Below, one piece after another: positions 33,720 to 42,425 of a stretch of 64,000 bases of DNA (the stretch's first letter is position 1; the number at the start of each line of letters is the position of its first letter). Source of the DNA: CAWIMX01 sp963792785 (GTDB lineage: Bacteria; Acidobacteriota; Vicinamibacteria; Vicinamibacterales; CAVVIG01). Location: NCBI GenBank assembly GCA_963792785.1, contig CAWBXO010000002.1:744001-808000 (forward strand), written 5' to 3'. The translations under genes were made by a program, and so were the position numbers. Below the pieces are notes generated by a model. It searched no databases. It had not been told where the DNA came from and saw nothing but the letters and a program-made list of their open reading frames with translations.

Positions 33720-34454
33720 AATCTCGCCGCGCGGCTGCTCCCGGTGGTCGCTCGTCAGCGTGCGTTGCCGGATGCCCTTAAAGAGAAGCCACAAACCAAT
33801 GGAGAGCTCGAAGAGGAAGATCGGACCGCCGTAGTACCCGACGCTGATCACGTTCGTCACCTCAGGGAACACGACGAAGGTAAACGCACACATGCCAATC
33901 CAGACCGACGCGAGCAGGCCCCACACGGCCAGCGGTTTGGGAATGTATCCCGACCTGAGCCACAGGTAGCAAAACACCGGCGAACCGAAGCCAAAGAGAA
34001 GCAGCGCGACGTTATACGTGGAGCCGTGCGCTCCGAGGCTCACACGCACCAGCGCCGCCAATTCGTCGGAGTGTACGCTCGTGAGAGAGCTCGGCCCGCT
34101 GAGAAGACGCAGTACGTAAAAATCGTTGAGCACCGCGACGATGAGGATCGTGGTTTCGATGAGCCGGAAGAACGTGGCGAGCAGAGCCAGGCGCCGATTC
34201 ACCCGCTCGAGGACGACATAGAGTGCCGTGACCAGCAGGACATCGGTTGCAAACACGAGGAGGTTGCTGGCAATGCCGAGTCGGAATAGGCGTTCATGGG
34301 CGATGATATTCTGAGCCGTCACGGCGGCGTTGTCGGAGACGAGCCGACCTGACACGTAGAACTCGGCGAAGACCGCCGGCGCCAGGGCGAAGACGTAGCT
34401 GAAACCGACGACTCGAGCCCATCGGCGCTGAATCTCATTCGGCTCGGTCATCAT
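33636..34454 (-). CDS. DUF4386 family membrane protein
   Basis: 272 residues with about seven transmembrane helices. WARVVGFSYVFALAPAVFAEFYV, ALYVVLERVNRRLALLATFFRLIE and LLLFGFGSPVFCYLWLRSGYIP are characteristic of DUF4386. The C-terminal 45 residues (RTLTSDHREQPRGEIL...) are hydrophilic and overlap the 3' end of the convergent YrdB gene; the domain ends before the overlap. Base composition is lower in GC than in the neighbours. Overlaps the next DUF4386 gene by ATGA. Function unknown. Confidence 0.82.
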   Translation of the reverse strand: MMTEPNEIQRRWARVVGFSYVFALAPAVFAEFYVSGRLVSDNAAVTAQNIIAHERLFRLGIASNLLVFATDVLLVTALYVVLERVNRRLALLATFFRLIETTILIVAVLNDFYVLRLLSGPSSLTSVHSDELAALVRVSLGAHGSTYNVALLLFGFGSPVFCYLWLRSGYIPKPLAVWGLLASVWIGMCAFTFVVFPEVTNVISVGYYGGPIFLFELSIGLWLLFKGIRQRTLTSDHREQPRGEILRETLFEQPFATGVHQCVINDRESRQR

Positions 34455-35197
34455 CGTGCCCCCGGATTGATCGTGGAAGGGCGGGCGATCGCCAGCCGCC
34501 ACTCCTCGACGTTCACGCCTCTAAAAAGCAGCCAGAGCGCCAGGGAGCTTTCTCCGAGCAGGACAATCGGCAGGAGCAGCGGAGCCACCCGGTCGCCAAG
34601 GGCCGGCGACACGAAATTCGTGAACGAGGTGACGAGGAAGGACAGCCCTCCGAGCACTAACAGCACCCCGATTGGCCGTGGAATGAAATACGAACGGGCG
34701 ATCAGATAGCCGACTGAGAGTATTTGAAATCCGAACCAGACGTCCTCGCCGCCGAATCGGGGTGCGGTGCCGAGGAGGATGTTCGCCGCGCTCTGCAGCT
34801 GGCTGGCAACCGGCTCGGCTGCGCGATGCGACTCTTCGAGCAGCGACAGCGCGGTGAGCAGGTTGAAGTGGCCGGCCCCCCCGCTCAGGAGGCCAGCAAG
34901 ACCGCAAAACGCGCTGAAGAGGGCGACGCTCTTATTGACCGGCTTGAGCAGCTCGTAGAGCAGCACGGTGCCGCCCAAGTAGCAGATCTTGCCGAAGAAA
35001 AAGAGGACGAAGGCCAGACGAATCTTTGACGCCGACGCCAGAGCATTCGCGGCCATTGTTCCCGCGTCGCCGTGCACGTCAAGGGAGAGCCCGCCGATGA
35101 GGGCTACGATGCTTACAAGGATTACGGTCAACCACAACGCGCCGGCCATTCGGGCGCCGAAGAGTGGGGATGGCTCGGTGGAGGTGTCCGACGGCAT
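34451..35197 (-). CDS. DUF4386 family membrane protein
   Basis: 248 residues from ATG 35197 (an ORF extension to 35236 has no SD). About six to seven transmembrane helices: MAGALWLTVILVSIVALIGG, IRLAFVLFFFGKICYLGGTV, LLYELLKPVNKSVALFSAFC (the DUF4386 core), and VLLVLGGLSFLVTSF. A diverged paralogue of the downstream gene, coupled to it by ATGA. Lower GC and position next to tRNA-Leu suggest acquisition by transfer. Function unknown. Confidence 0.82.
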   Translation of the reverse strand: MPSDTSTEPSPLFGARMAGALWLTVILVSIVALIGGLSLDVHGDAGTMAANALASASKIRLAFVLFFFGKICYLGGTVLLYELLKPVNKSVALFSAFCGLAGLLSGGAGHFNLLTALSLLEESHRAAEPVASQLQSAANILLGTAPRFGGEDVWFGFQILSVGYLIARSYFIPRPIGVLLVLGGLSFLVTSFTNFVSPALGDRVAPLLLPIVLLGESSLALWLLFRGVNVEEWRLAIARPSTINPGAR

Positions 35198-35384
35198 GAC
35201 AGGTGCCTTCTCATAGGAGCGCCCCCGTCTTAACAAGGGCCGTCGAAAATATGCGACGTCAGACTAATAAACGGAACGGGGCAAGTCTGTCCTGTTTTGA
35301 ACAGGCTGGGGCAGGCAAGAAGACCGGAGAAACCGGGCAAGCTTGCTGTGAATTGACAACATACCTGACAACATGACAACAAAA

Positions 35385-35404
35385 GGCCGCCATTTCTGGC
35401 GGCC
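35385..35404 (-). terminator. Intrinsic terminator of tRNA-Leu
   Basis: GGCCGCC / GGCGGCC stem with a 6-nt loop, followed on the minus strand by TTTTGTTGT. It lies 30 nt after the tRNA-Leu 3' end. Confidence 0.75.
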
Positions 35405-35434
35405 TTTGTCGTTGCAACTTGCTGACTCTGAAGA

Positions 35435-35520
35435 TGGTGCGGAAGAGAGGATTCGAACCTCCACGGGGTTTCCCCCGCCAGCCCCTCAAGCTGGTGCGTC
35501 TGCCGTTCCGCCACTTCCGC
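35435..35520 (-). tRNA. tRNA-Leu (anticodon GAG), CCA encoded
   Basis: Acceptor stem GCGGAAG / CTTCCGC, anticodon arm CCAGC-TTGAGGG-GCTGG (anticodon GAG), a long class II variable arm (GCGGGGGAAACCCCGU), T-arm GAGGTTCGAATCCTC, and genomic CCA at 35435-35437. A terminator follows, then a lower-GC region with repeated GACAACA words, as at many integration sites. Confidence 0.96.
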
Positions 35521-35553
35521 GCGCGAGGGAGGACTTTCGATTGTCGATCCGCC

Positions 35554-35576
35554 GGCGGGTCTGAAGACCCGCCCTA
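35554..35576 (-). repeat. Stop-codon-containing palindrome family, copy 3
   Basis: GGCGGGTCT-GA-AGACCCGCC (35554-35573) directly after the secG stop; on the minus strand the TAG of secG (35576-35574) is the first three bases of the element. Confidence 0.8.
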
Positions 35577-35954
35577 CGGCTGTTGCGTCGCCGGCGCCGG
35601 TGTCTGCGCCGCGGGGGCTGGCTGCTCGGTTGCCGCGGGCGCCGGCTCGGTCGGTACCGCCGGCGTGGTCGCTGCCGGGGCCGCCGGCGCCGGGGCCGTT
35701 CCGCTCATCAGCGATCCCGGACCCTTCTGGCCCATGATGCCGAGGGCGAGCGCGCCCACGACGAACAGGACCGCCAGCACCGTCGTCGCCTTGGTCAGCA
35801 CCGTGGCGCCGCCGCGCGCGCCGAACGCCGCGCCGCTGCCGCCGCCGCCGAAGGACGCCCCCATGTCGCCCTTGCCCTGCTGGAGCAGGACGACGACGAG
35901 GAGCAGGAAGCAGACCACGACGTAGGCGCCCGTCACGACATAGTAAAGAAGCAT
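35574..35954 (-). CDS. secG: Protein-export membrane protein SecG
   Basis: 126 residues: two transmembrane helices (YYVVTGAYVVVCFLLLVVVLL; VLTKATTVLAVLFVVGALAL) with the family motif LLQQGKGDMGASFGGG between them, as in the SecYEG translocon subunit. The Ala/Pro-rich C-terminal tail (about 85-126) is longer than in E. coli. Last gene of gapA-pgk-tpiA-secG, a common arrangement; the stop codon belongs to the palindrome. Confidence 0.95.
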   Translation of the reverse strand: MLLYYVVTGAYVVVCFLLLVVVLLQQGKGDMGASFGGGGSGAAFGARGGATVLTKATTVLAVLFVVGALALGIMGQKGPGSLMSGTAPAPAAPAATTPAVPTEPAPAATEQPAPAAQTPAPATQQP

Positions 35955-35974
35955 GGCTTGTCCTGAAACGACGA

Positions 35975-36743
35975 TTATACCGCAGCGGGCCGGCTGGCCA
36001 GGACCATCTCGGCGAAGGCCTTCACCTCGAGGCTTGCGCCCCCGATCAGCGCCCCGTCGACGTCGGGCTGGTCCAGGAGTTCACGGATATTCGCGGGCTT
36101 GACGCTCCCGCCGTAGAGGATGTGGCACCGCTCGGCCGCGTCGCCGCCGAACCACTGGCGGAGGCGCGTCCGCAGGTGCGCGTGCACTTCCTGCGCCTGC
36201 GCGGATGTCGCCGTCCGGCCCGTGCCGATCGCCCAGATCGGCTCGTAGGCGAGCACGAGGTCGGCCATCTGCGGACCCGTGACGCCGTCAAGGCCGTCCT
36301 TGAGCTGGCGATCGAGCACGGCGAGCGTCTCGTCTGCGCTCGCGCTCCTCGAGCGTCTCGCCGATGCAGACGATCGGCGTGAGGCCTTCCTTGATCGCGG
36401 CGAGCGCCTTGCGGTTCACGATGGCGTCGGTCTCGCCGAAGAGCCGCCGGCGCTCGGAGTGGCCCACGATCACGTACTCGGCGCCGGCTTCCTTCACCAT
36501 CGCCGCCGACACCTCGCCGGTGAACGCGCCTTCCTTCTCCCAGTGCATGTTCTGCGCGGCGACGCCGATGTTCGTGTTGCGCGCGGCCTCGGCCACGGCG
36601 TGCACGGCCGTGAACGGCGGCGCGACGACGATCTCGACGCCGGTGACGTCCTTCACGAGCGCCTTGCACTCCTTGAGGAACACGACGGCGTCCTGCACCG
36701 TCTTGAACATCTTCCAGTTGCCGGCGATGAATGGGATTCTCAT
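35975..36743 (-). CDS. tpiA: Triosephosphate isomerase, split by a frameshift
   Basis: Interconverts dihydroxyacetone phosphate and glyceraldehyde 3-phosphate. Two frames together make the full enzyme. 36743-36336 has AGNWKM with the catalytic Lys, VGHSERR with the catalytic His, and ends GETLEERER. From about 36334, in the +1 frame, LAVLDRQLKDGL continues with the catalytic Glu in LAYEPIWAIGTG and LYGGSVKPAN. An extra base (or two missing) near 36335 causes the shift; everything else is intact. Overlaps pgk by ATGA. Probably a sequencing error, as the enzyme sits in a complete glycolytic operon. Confidence 0.88.
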
Positions 36744-37969
36744 GGGTCAGGTTGGTCTGGTTGGTCGGGTTGGTCTGGTGGTCGGTCGCTCAACGCCGCG
36801 ACGCCGGGCAGCGTGCGGCCGCCGAGGAACTCCAGCGACGCGCCGCCGCCGGTCGAGATGTGCGTGATGCGGTCGGCGATCCCGGCCTGCTTCACGGCCG
36901 CGATCGAGTCGCCGCCGCCGATGATCGTCGTGCCGCGCACGGCCGCCACCGCGTCCGCGACGGCCTTGGTCCCGGCGGCGAATGCCGGGATCTCGAATAC
37001 GCCCATCGGGCCGTTCCAGACCACCGTCTTCGCGTCGGCGAGCGCGGCGCGATACCGCGAAATGGTGTCGGGGCCGATGTCGAGGCCCATGCGGTCGCCG
37101 ATGGCCGGGTCGCCCACCGTCAGCACTTCGTGCGCCGCGGTCGCATCGAGCGTGTCGGCGACGACGTGATCGGTCGGCAGCTCGAGGCGGACGTGCTTCT
37201 CCTTCGCCTCGGCCTCGATCCGCCGCGCCTCGTCGAGCTTGTCGTCCTCGACGAGTGACTTGCCGACCGGCAGCCCGCGCGCTTTGAAGAAGGTGTACGC
37301 CATCGCGCCGCCGATGATCAGGCGGTCCACCTTGCCGAGCAGGTTGTGGATGACGTCGAGTTTGTCCGACACCTTTGCGCCGCCGAGGATCGCGACGAAC
37401 GGATGCTCGGGCGACGCGATCGCGTGGCCGAGGTACTTCAGCTCCTGCTCCATCAGCAGGCCCGCCGCGGCCTGTGGCATCACATGCGTGATGGCCTCGA
37501 CCGAGGCGTGCGCGCGGTGCGCCGCGCCGAACGCATCGTCCACGTAGAGATCGGCGAGCGCGCCGAGCGCCTTCGCGAACTGCGGGTCGTTCTTCTCTTC
37601 CCCGGGATGGAAGCGCAGGTTCTCGAGCAGCACCACGCCGCCCTTCGCCGCCTGCGCCTTCGCCACGAGCGCCGCCGCCTCGGGGCCGATGCAGTCCGGC
37701 GCGAACGCCACCGGGCGGCCGAGCAGCTCGGCCAGGCGCGCGGCCACGGGCTTCAGGCTGAAGTCGGGATTGACCTTGCCCTTCGGGCGGCCCAGGTGGC
37801 TCGCCAGGACGACGGTCGCGCCGTGCTCGAGTGCGTACTGGATCGTCGGCAGCGACGCGCGGATGCGGGTGTCGTCGCCGATGACGCCGTTCTTCAACGG
37901 GACGTTGAAGTCGACGCGGACGAACACCCGCTTCCCGGCGAGGTCGAGATCCCGGATCGAGAGCGTCAC
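36740..37969 (-). CDS. pgk: Phosphoglycerate kinase
   Basis: 409 residues from GTG 37969. RVDFNVPLKNGVIGDDTRIRA, ASHLGRPKGK, the nucleotide site GGAKVSDK, and the C-terminal GGGDSIAA are present. The last residues (DRPPDQPDQPDQPDP) are not part of the fold: they are encoded by a GGTTGGTCTGG array at 36743-36785, and the TGA overlaps the tpiA start. The start overlaps the gapA stop (GTGA). Confidence 0.95.
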   Translation of the reverse strand: MTLSIRDLDLAGKRVFVRVDFNVPLKNGVIGDDTRIRASLPTIQYALEHGATVVLASHLGRPKGKVNPDFSLKPVAARLAELLGRPVAFAPDCIGPEAAALVAKAQAAKGGVVLLENLRFHPGEEKNDPQFAKALGALADLYVDDAFGAAHRAHASVEAITHVMPQAAAGLLMEQELKYLGHAIASPEHPFVAILGGAKVSDKLDVIHNLLGKVDRLIIGGAMAYTFFKARGLPVGKSLVEDDKLDEARRIEAEAKEKHVRLELPTDHVVADTLDATAAHEVLTVGDPAIGDRMGLDIGPDTISRYRAALADAKTVVWNGPMGVFEIPAFAAGTKAVADAVAAVRGTTIIGGGDSIAAVKQAGIADRITHISTGGGASLEFLGGRTLPGVAALSDRPPDQPDQPDQPDP

Positions 37970-38973
37970 AGGCCTTTCTTCACCAGCAGGCGGAGCAGGT
38001 CCACGCAGCGGTTCGAGTAGCCCCACTCGTTGTCGTACCACGACACGACCTTCAGGAAGTCGCCGTCCATGACCCTCGTGTAGGGCGCGTCGACGATCGA
38101 GGAGTGCGGGTTGCCGCGGAAGTCGATCGACACCAGCTCCTCGGTCGAGTACTGGAGAATGCCCTTCATGGGGCCGTCAGCGGCCTTCTTGAGCGCCGCG
38201 TTCACCTCGTCGCCCGTGGCCGTCTTGTTGAGAATGGCGACCAGATCCACCACCGAGACGTTCGGCGTCGGCACGCGCATCGAGAAGCCGTCGAGCTTGC
38301 CCTTCAGCTCGGGCAGCACCTCGCCCACGGCCGTCGCCGCGCCGGTCGTCGTCGGAATGATCGAGAGCGCCGCCGCGCGGGCGCGCCGCAGGTCCTTGTG
38401 CGGGAGGTCGAGCAGTTGCTGATCGTTCGTGTAGGAGTGGATCGTCGTCATCCAGCCCTTCTTGATCCCGAAGGTCTGGTGGATCACTTTCGCGAGCGGG
38501 GCGAGGCAGTTCGTGGTGCAGGACGCGTTCGAGATGATCTGGTGCTTCTTCGGGTCGTACATCTCGTCGTTCACGCCGAGGACGATCGTGAGGTCCGGGT
38601 TCTTGGCCGGCGCCGTGATCACGACTTTCTTCGCGCCCGCCGCCACGTGCTTCGCCGCATCGTCGCGTTTGGTGAACAGGCCCGTCGACTCGAACACGAC
38701 GTCGACGCCGAGGTCCTTCCAGGGGAGCTGCGCGGGGTCGCGCATCGACAGCACCTTGAACTCGTCGCCGTCGACCGAGATGCTGTCGCTCGTGGCGTCG
38801 ACCGTCGCGTGCAGGTTGCCGAGCACCGAGTCGTACTTGAGCAGGTGGGCGAGCGTGGCGGCGCTCGTCAGGTCGTTGACGGCGACGAAGTCGATGTTCT
38901 TGTCGCCGAGCGCCGCGCGCATGATGTTCCTGCCGATGCGTCCGAATCCGTTAATGCCGACTCTCACTGGCAT
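37966..38973 (-). CDS. gapA: Glyceraldehyde-3-phosphate dehydrogenase, type I
   Basis: 335 residues. NAD-binding NGFGRIGRN (about 7-15), active-site Cys in SNASCTTNCLAP (about 150) and the His in HSYTNDQ are present; WYDNEWGYSNR is near the C-terminus. First gene of the glycolytic operon gapA-pgk-tpiA-secG, with GGAGGG 6-8 nt upstream of ATG and its own promoter. Confidence 0.97.
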   Translation of the reverse strand: MPVRVGINGFGRIGRNIMRAALGDKNIDFVAVNDLTSAATLAHLLKYDSVLGNLHATVDATSDSISVDGDEFKVLSMRDPAQLPWKDLGVDVVFESTGLFTKRDDAAKHVAAGAKKVVITAPAKNPDLTIVLGVNDEMYDPKKHQIISNASCTTNCLAPLAKVIHQTFGIKKGWMTTIHSYTNDQQLLDLPHKDLRRARAAALSIIPTTTGAATAVGEVLPELKGKLDGFSMRVPTPNVSVVDLVAILNKTATGDEVNAALKKAADGPMKGILQYSTEELVSIDFRGNPHSSIVDAPYTRVMDGDFLKVVSWYDNEWGYSNRCVDLLRLLVKKGL

Positions 38974-39000
38974 CGATATCCCTCCAAGGACAAACGAACC

Positions 39001-39030
39001 ATTCTAATGAACGCGCTTGCGGACGGTCAA
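39001..39030 (-). promoter_or_regulatory. Promoter of the gapA operon
   Basis: Minus strand: -35 TTGACC (39030-39025), 18-bp spacer, -10 TAGAAT (39006-39001). The start would be about 20 nt upstream of the gapA ATG. Overlaps the divergent kdtA promoter. Confidence 0.65.
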
Positions 39031-39046
39031 ACTCAGCCACTATACT
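39017..39046 (+). promoter_or_regulatory. Promoter of the kdtA operon
   Basis: TTGCGG (39017-39022), 18-bp spacer, TATACT (39041-39046), about 45 bp before the kdtA ATG. The -35 lies inside the divergent gapA promoter, so the two may compete. Confidence 0.6.
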
Positions 39047-39089
39047 TCTCGACGCCGTAAATACTGTGGTGACTAGCAGTTAGGCGGAC

Positions 39090-40424
39090 ATGTACTTCAT
39101 CTACAGCCTGCTCGCGTTCGTCGTCTTCGTGGTCGTGTCGCCGTATTTCGCGTACCAGGCGATCCGCTACAAGAAATACATCGGCAGCCTGCGCCAGCGG
39201 CTCGGGTACCTGCCGGTGTCGGTGAACGTCGACGGCGACGAATCGATCTGGATCCACGCCGTGTCGGTGGGCGAGGCGCTCACCGCGCGCGCGCTCGCCG
39301 AGGATCTCAAAGCCCGCTACCCGCGCCTGCGCCTCTATCTCTCGACGACGACGATGACGGGGCATGAGGTGGCGCGCCGGAGCCTGCAGCACGTCGACGC
39401 GGTGTTCTACTTCCCGTTCGACTGGTCGTTCATCGTGCGCCGCACGCTCGCGCTCGTGAAGCCGCGGCTCTTCATCATGATGGAGACCGAGATCTGGCCG
39501 AACCTGCTGCGTGAGTGCCGCACGCGCGACATCAAGACGCTGCTCATCAACGGGCGCATCTCCGCCCGGTCGTACCCGCGCTACAAGCTGATTCGATCCT
39601 TCTTCCGGCGCGTGCTCCTCGACGTGGATCGGTTCTGCATGCAGAGCGACGAGTCGGCGCGCCGGCTGATCGACCTCGGCGCGGATCCCGCGCGGGTCAC
39701 GGTCACGGGCAGCCTGAAGTTCGACTCGCTCGAGGTGCCGCGCGTCACGGCGCACGGGCGGCCGCGCGAGCGCGTCCTGCGCTTCTTCACGGTGCCGCCG
39801 CACCGCGTGGTGATCATCGCCGGCAGCACGCTGCGCGGCGAGGAGGCGCCGGTGCTGCGCGCGTTCGAGCGCGTGCGCACCCTCTCGCCCGGCGCGCTGC
39901 TGATCCTCGCCCCGCGCCACGCCGAGCGCTTCGGCGAGGCGGAGCAGCTCGCGCGCGAGACCGGCCTGAGCGTCGTGCGCCGATCCGACCTGCCGATCGA
40001 CGCCGAGCCCCGGGCCGACGTCGTGGTGCTCGACACGATCGGCGAGCTCGCGCAGCTCTACCAGATCGCCACCGCCGTCTTCGTGGGCGGCAGCCTCGTC
40101 GATCAGGGCGGGCACAACATCCTCGAGCCGGCGATCTTCGGCAAGCCGATCGTCTTCGGGCCGTACATGCAGAACTTCCGCGAGATCGCCGAGGCCTTCG
40201 TCTCGAACGACGCGGCCGTGCAGGTGGCGTCGGAACGCGATCTCGACGGGGCGCTGCTCTCGCTCGCCACGGATCCCGTGCGGCGCGCCCGCCTCGGCGC
40301 CGCGGCTCGCGCGCTGGTCGAGGCCAACCGCGGCGCGAAGGAGAAGACGCTCGCCGTGATCGCGGACCTGCTGCCGCCGAGCGGGCCCGGCGCCGTGGTG
40401 CGGCCCTTCCGGCTGGTCAATTGA
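39090..40424 (+). CDS. waaA: 3-deoxy-D-manno-octulosonic acid transferase
   Basis: 444 residues; adds Kdo to lipid IVA on the cytoplasmic face of the inner membrane. An N-terminal membrane anchor (FIYSLLAFVVFVVVSPYFAY) is followed by the GT30 glycosyltransferase: WIHAVSVGEALTA, LSTTTMTG, METEIWPNLLREC, NGRISARSY, and the C-terminal FVGGSLVDQGGHNILEPA. First gene of waaA-lpxK-lpxL, all overlapping. Confidence 0.95.
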   Translation: MYFIYSLLAFVVFVVVSPYFAYQAIRYKKYIGSLRQRLGYLPVSVNVDGDESIWIHAVSVGEALTARALAEDLKARYPRLRLYLSTTTMTGHEVARRSLQHVDAVFYFPFDWSFIVRRTLALVKPRLFIMMETEIWPNLLRECRTRDIKTLLINGRISARSYPRYKLIRSFFRRVLLDVDRFCMQSDESARRLIDLGADPARVTVTGSLKFDSLEVPRVTAHGRPRERVLRFFTVPPHRVVIIAGSTLRGEEAPVLRAFERVRTLSPGALLILAPRHAERFGEAEQLARETGLSVVRRSDLPIDAEPRADVVVLDTIGELAQLYQIATAVFVGGSLVDQGGHNILEPAIFGKPIVFGPYMQNFREIAEAFVSNDAAVQVASERDLDGALLSLATDPVRRARLGAAARALVEANRGAKEKTLAVIADLLPPSGPGAVVRPFRLVN

Positions 40425-41410
40425 TTCGCGCGCTGAGCCGTCTTTACGGCGCCGCGTCGGCCCGGCGGCGACGTTGGTACGCGGCCGACCCATCGCGCCG
40501 CCGCACCCTCGCGAAGCCGGTCGTCAGCGTCGGCAACCTCCGCGTGGGCGGCACTGGCAAGACGCCCGTCGTGAGGTACATCGCGCGGCTGCTCGCCGAC
40601 GCCGGGCGCAAGCCGGCGATCCTCTCCCGCGGCTACGGCCGGCGGCGCCCCTCGCGGGGGGCGACGGTGGTCTCGACCGGCGCCGAGGTCGTCGCCGGTC
40701 TCGACGCGGCCGGCGACGAGCCGCTGATGCTCGCCCTCGCGCTCCCGGGCGTCGCCGTCGTCGTCGGCGCGAGCCGATATGCGTGCGGCCTCGAAGCCGA
40801 GCGGCTGGGCGCCGACGTCCACGTGCTGGACGACGGGTTTCAGCATCTCGAGCTCGCGCGCACCGTGGATTTCCTGCTCGTGGACGAAGACGACCTCGGC
40901 GATCATCCGATGCCGTTCGGGCGCCTGCGCGAGCCGATCGCGTCGGCGACCGCGGCGGACGCGCTGCTGGTGACCGCGGGCTACGACTCGGCCGTCCGCC
41001 GCATCGCCGACGCCTTCGGCGTCGCGACCGCCTTCCGGGTCTCGCGCGTAATCGGCGCGCCGCGGATGGTCTCGAACGGGGAGTCCGTCGTCGTGCCGCC
41101 AGACGCGCGCGTGTTCGGGCTGGCGGGCATCGCGCGGCCCGAGCGGTTCTTCACGGATCTCGACGGCACGGGCTGGCGCGTGGTGGGGACGATGGTGTTC
41201 AGGGATCATCATCCGTACACGGCGCGCGACGTCGCGCGCATCACGGCCGAGGCGCGCGCGCACGCGGCCTCCATTGTGCTCACGACGGAGAAGGACGCCG
41301 TGCGGCTGGCCGCCCGCGATCTCGGCGACCTGCCGTGCGCCTACGTGCCGCTCGTCACCACCATCGAGCCGGCGGACGCGTTCCGCCGGTGGCTGCTGGA
41401 CCGCGTCTGA
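40421..41410 (+). CDS. lpxK: Tetraacyldisaccharide 4'-kinase
   Basis: 329 residues from TTG 40421, which overlaps the waaA stop (TTGA). Adds the 4'-phosphate to lipid A. Walker A SVGNLRVGGTGKTPVV (about 32-47), LSRGYGRR, Walker B-like HVLDDGFQH, and the C-terminal TTEKDAVRL are diagnostic of LpxK. The membrane-binding N-terminus is short and basic (YGAASARRRRWY) instead of a clear transmembrane helix. Confidence 0.94.
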   Translation: MIRALSRLYGAASARRRRWYAADPSRRRTLAKPVVSVGNLRVGGTGKTPVVRYIARLLADAGRKPAILSRGYGRRRPSRGATVVSTGAEVVAGLDAAGDEPLMLALALPGVAVVVGASRYACGLEAERLGADVHVLDDGFQHLELARTVDFLLVDEDDLGDHPMPFGRLREPIASATAADALLVTAGYDSAVRRIADAFGVATAFRVSRVIGAPRMVSNGESVVVPPDARVFGLAGIARPERFFTDLDGTGWRVVGTMVFRDHHPYTARDVARITAEARAHAASIVLTTEKDAVRLAARDLGDLPCAYVPLVTTIEPADAFRRWLLDRV

Positions 41411-42357
41411 TGCGCGAGCGCCTGGAGTACCTGCTCGTCCGGTTCCTCATCGCGGTGGTGCGGTGGCTCCCCGAGCCTGCCGTGCACGGTTGCGGCAGCC
41501 TGCTCGGCCTGGCGTTCTACACGCTCGACGGCGCGCACCGGCGCGTGGCGGAGCGGAACCTCGCGCTCGCGTTTCCGCTGCGGTCGCCGGCCGAGCGGCG
41601 GGCGACCGTGCGGGGTGCGTTCCAGCATTTCGGGCACCTCCTCTTCGAGCTGCTGAAGTTCAGCACGCTCACGCCGGACGACATGCTGGCGCGGGTGGAG
41701 TTCGAGGGCGCCGATCGTGTCGAGGCGGCGCACGCGCACGGGCGGGGCGTGCTCTTCTGCACGGGCCACTTCGGCTTCTGGGAGCTGCAGGGCATCACGC
41801 ATCCGCTGCGCTTTCCACCGATGGCGGTGGTCGCGCGGGTGCTCGACAACCGTCCGTTGAACGCCCTGCTCGAGCACATCCGCGGCCGCACGGGCAACAG
41901 CGTGATCTACCGCCAGGGCACGCTGCGGCGGGTGATGCGCACGCTGCAGGCGAACGGCGGCGTCGGCATCCTGATCGACCAGCACATCCAGAGCAAGGAC
42001 GCCGTCGAGGTCGCGTTCTTCGATCGGCCCGCCGCCACGACGACGGCCGTCGCCGCGCTCGCGCTGCGCACGGGCGCGCCGGTGGTGCCGCTGTTCGCGC
42101 TTCCGCTCGGGAAGGGCCGCTACCGGATGATCTACGAGCACCCGGTCGAGCCGCCGCCGGAGGACAGCCCCGACCGCGTCCGCGAGTTCACGCAGCGCTG
42201 CACCGACGTGCTCGAGATGTACGTGCGCCGGCACCCCGAGCTGTGGCTGTGGATGCACCGGCGGTGGAGGACGGACGAGGCGTCCGGCGAGGCCGCGCGG
42301 GGGATGTTTCCCGCGGCGAAACCGGATCCGGAATCTGGTGATGGGGTGATGGGGTGA
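41410..42357 (+). CDS. lpxL: Lipid A biosynthesis acyltransferase
   Basis: 315 residues. N-terminal hydrophobic helix (LVRFLIAVVRWLPEPAV); catalytic H-x4-E in CTGHFGFWELQG (about 117); acyl-acceptor motif GILIDQH and DAVEVAFFDRPA; HPELWLWMHRRW near the C-terminus. Transfers a secondary acyl chain to (Kdo)2-lipid IVA; LpxL and LpxM cannot be separated by sequence here. The last residues (GDGVMG) and the stop are in a GGTGATGGG array. Confidence 0.92.
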   Translation: MRERLEYLLVRFLIAVVRWLPEPAVHGCGSLLGLAFYTLDGAHRRVAERNLALAFPLRSPAERRATVRGAFQHFGHLLFELLKFSTLTPDDMLARVEFEGADRVEAAHAHGRGVLFCTGHFGFWELQGITHPLRFPPMAVVARVLDNRPLNALLEHIRGRTGNSVIYRQGTLRRVMRTLQANGGVGILIDQHIQSKDAVEVAFFDRPAATTTAVAALALRTGAPVVPLFALPLGKGRYRMIYEHPVEPPPEDSPDRVREFTQRCTDVLEMYVRRHPELWLWMHRRWRTDEASGEAARGMFPAAKPDPESGDGVMG

Positions 42358-42421
42358 TGTGACGATGGGGTGATGGAGCGCTCCATCTCGACCTCGCCAC
42401 ATCACGCCATCTCACCATGCG
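42336..42421. repeat. Inverted GGTGATGGG array
   Basis: Left arm of GGTGATGGGGTGATG units (42337-42380), right arm of CATCACGCCATCTCACC units (42379-42421), meeting at GAGCGCTC. It overlaps the 3' end of lpxL. Confidence 0.85.
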
Positions 42422-42425
42422 AGGA

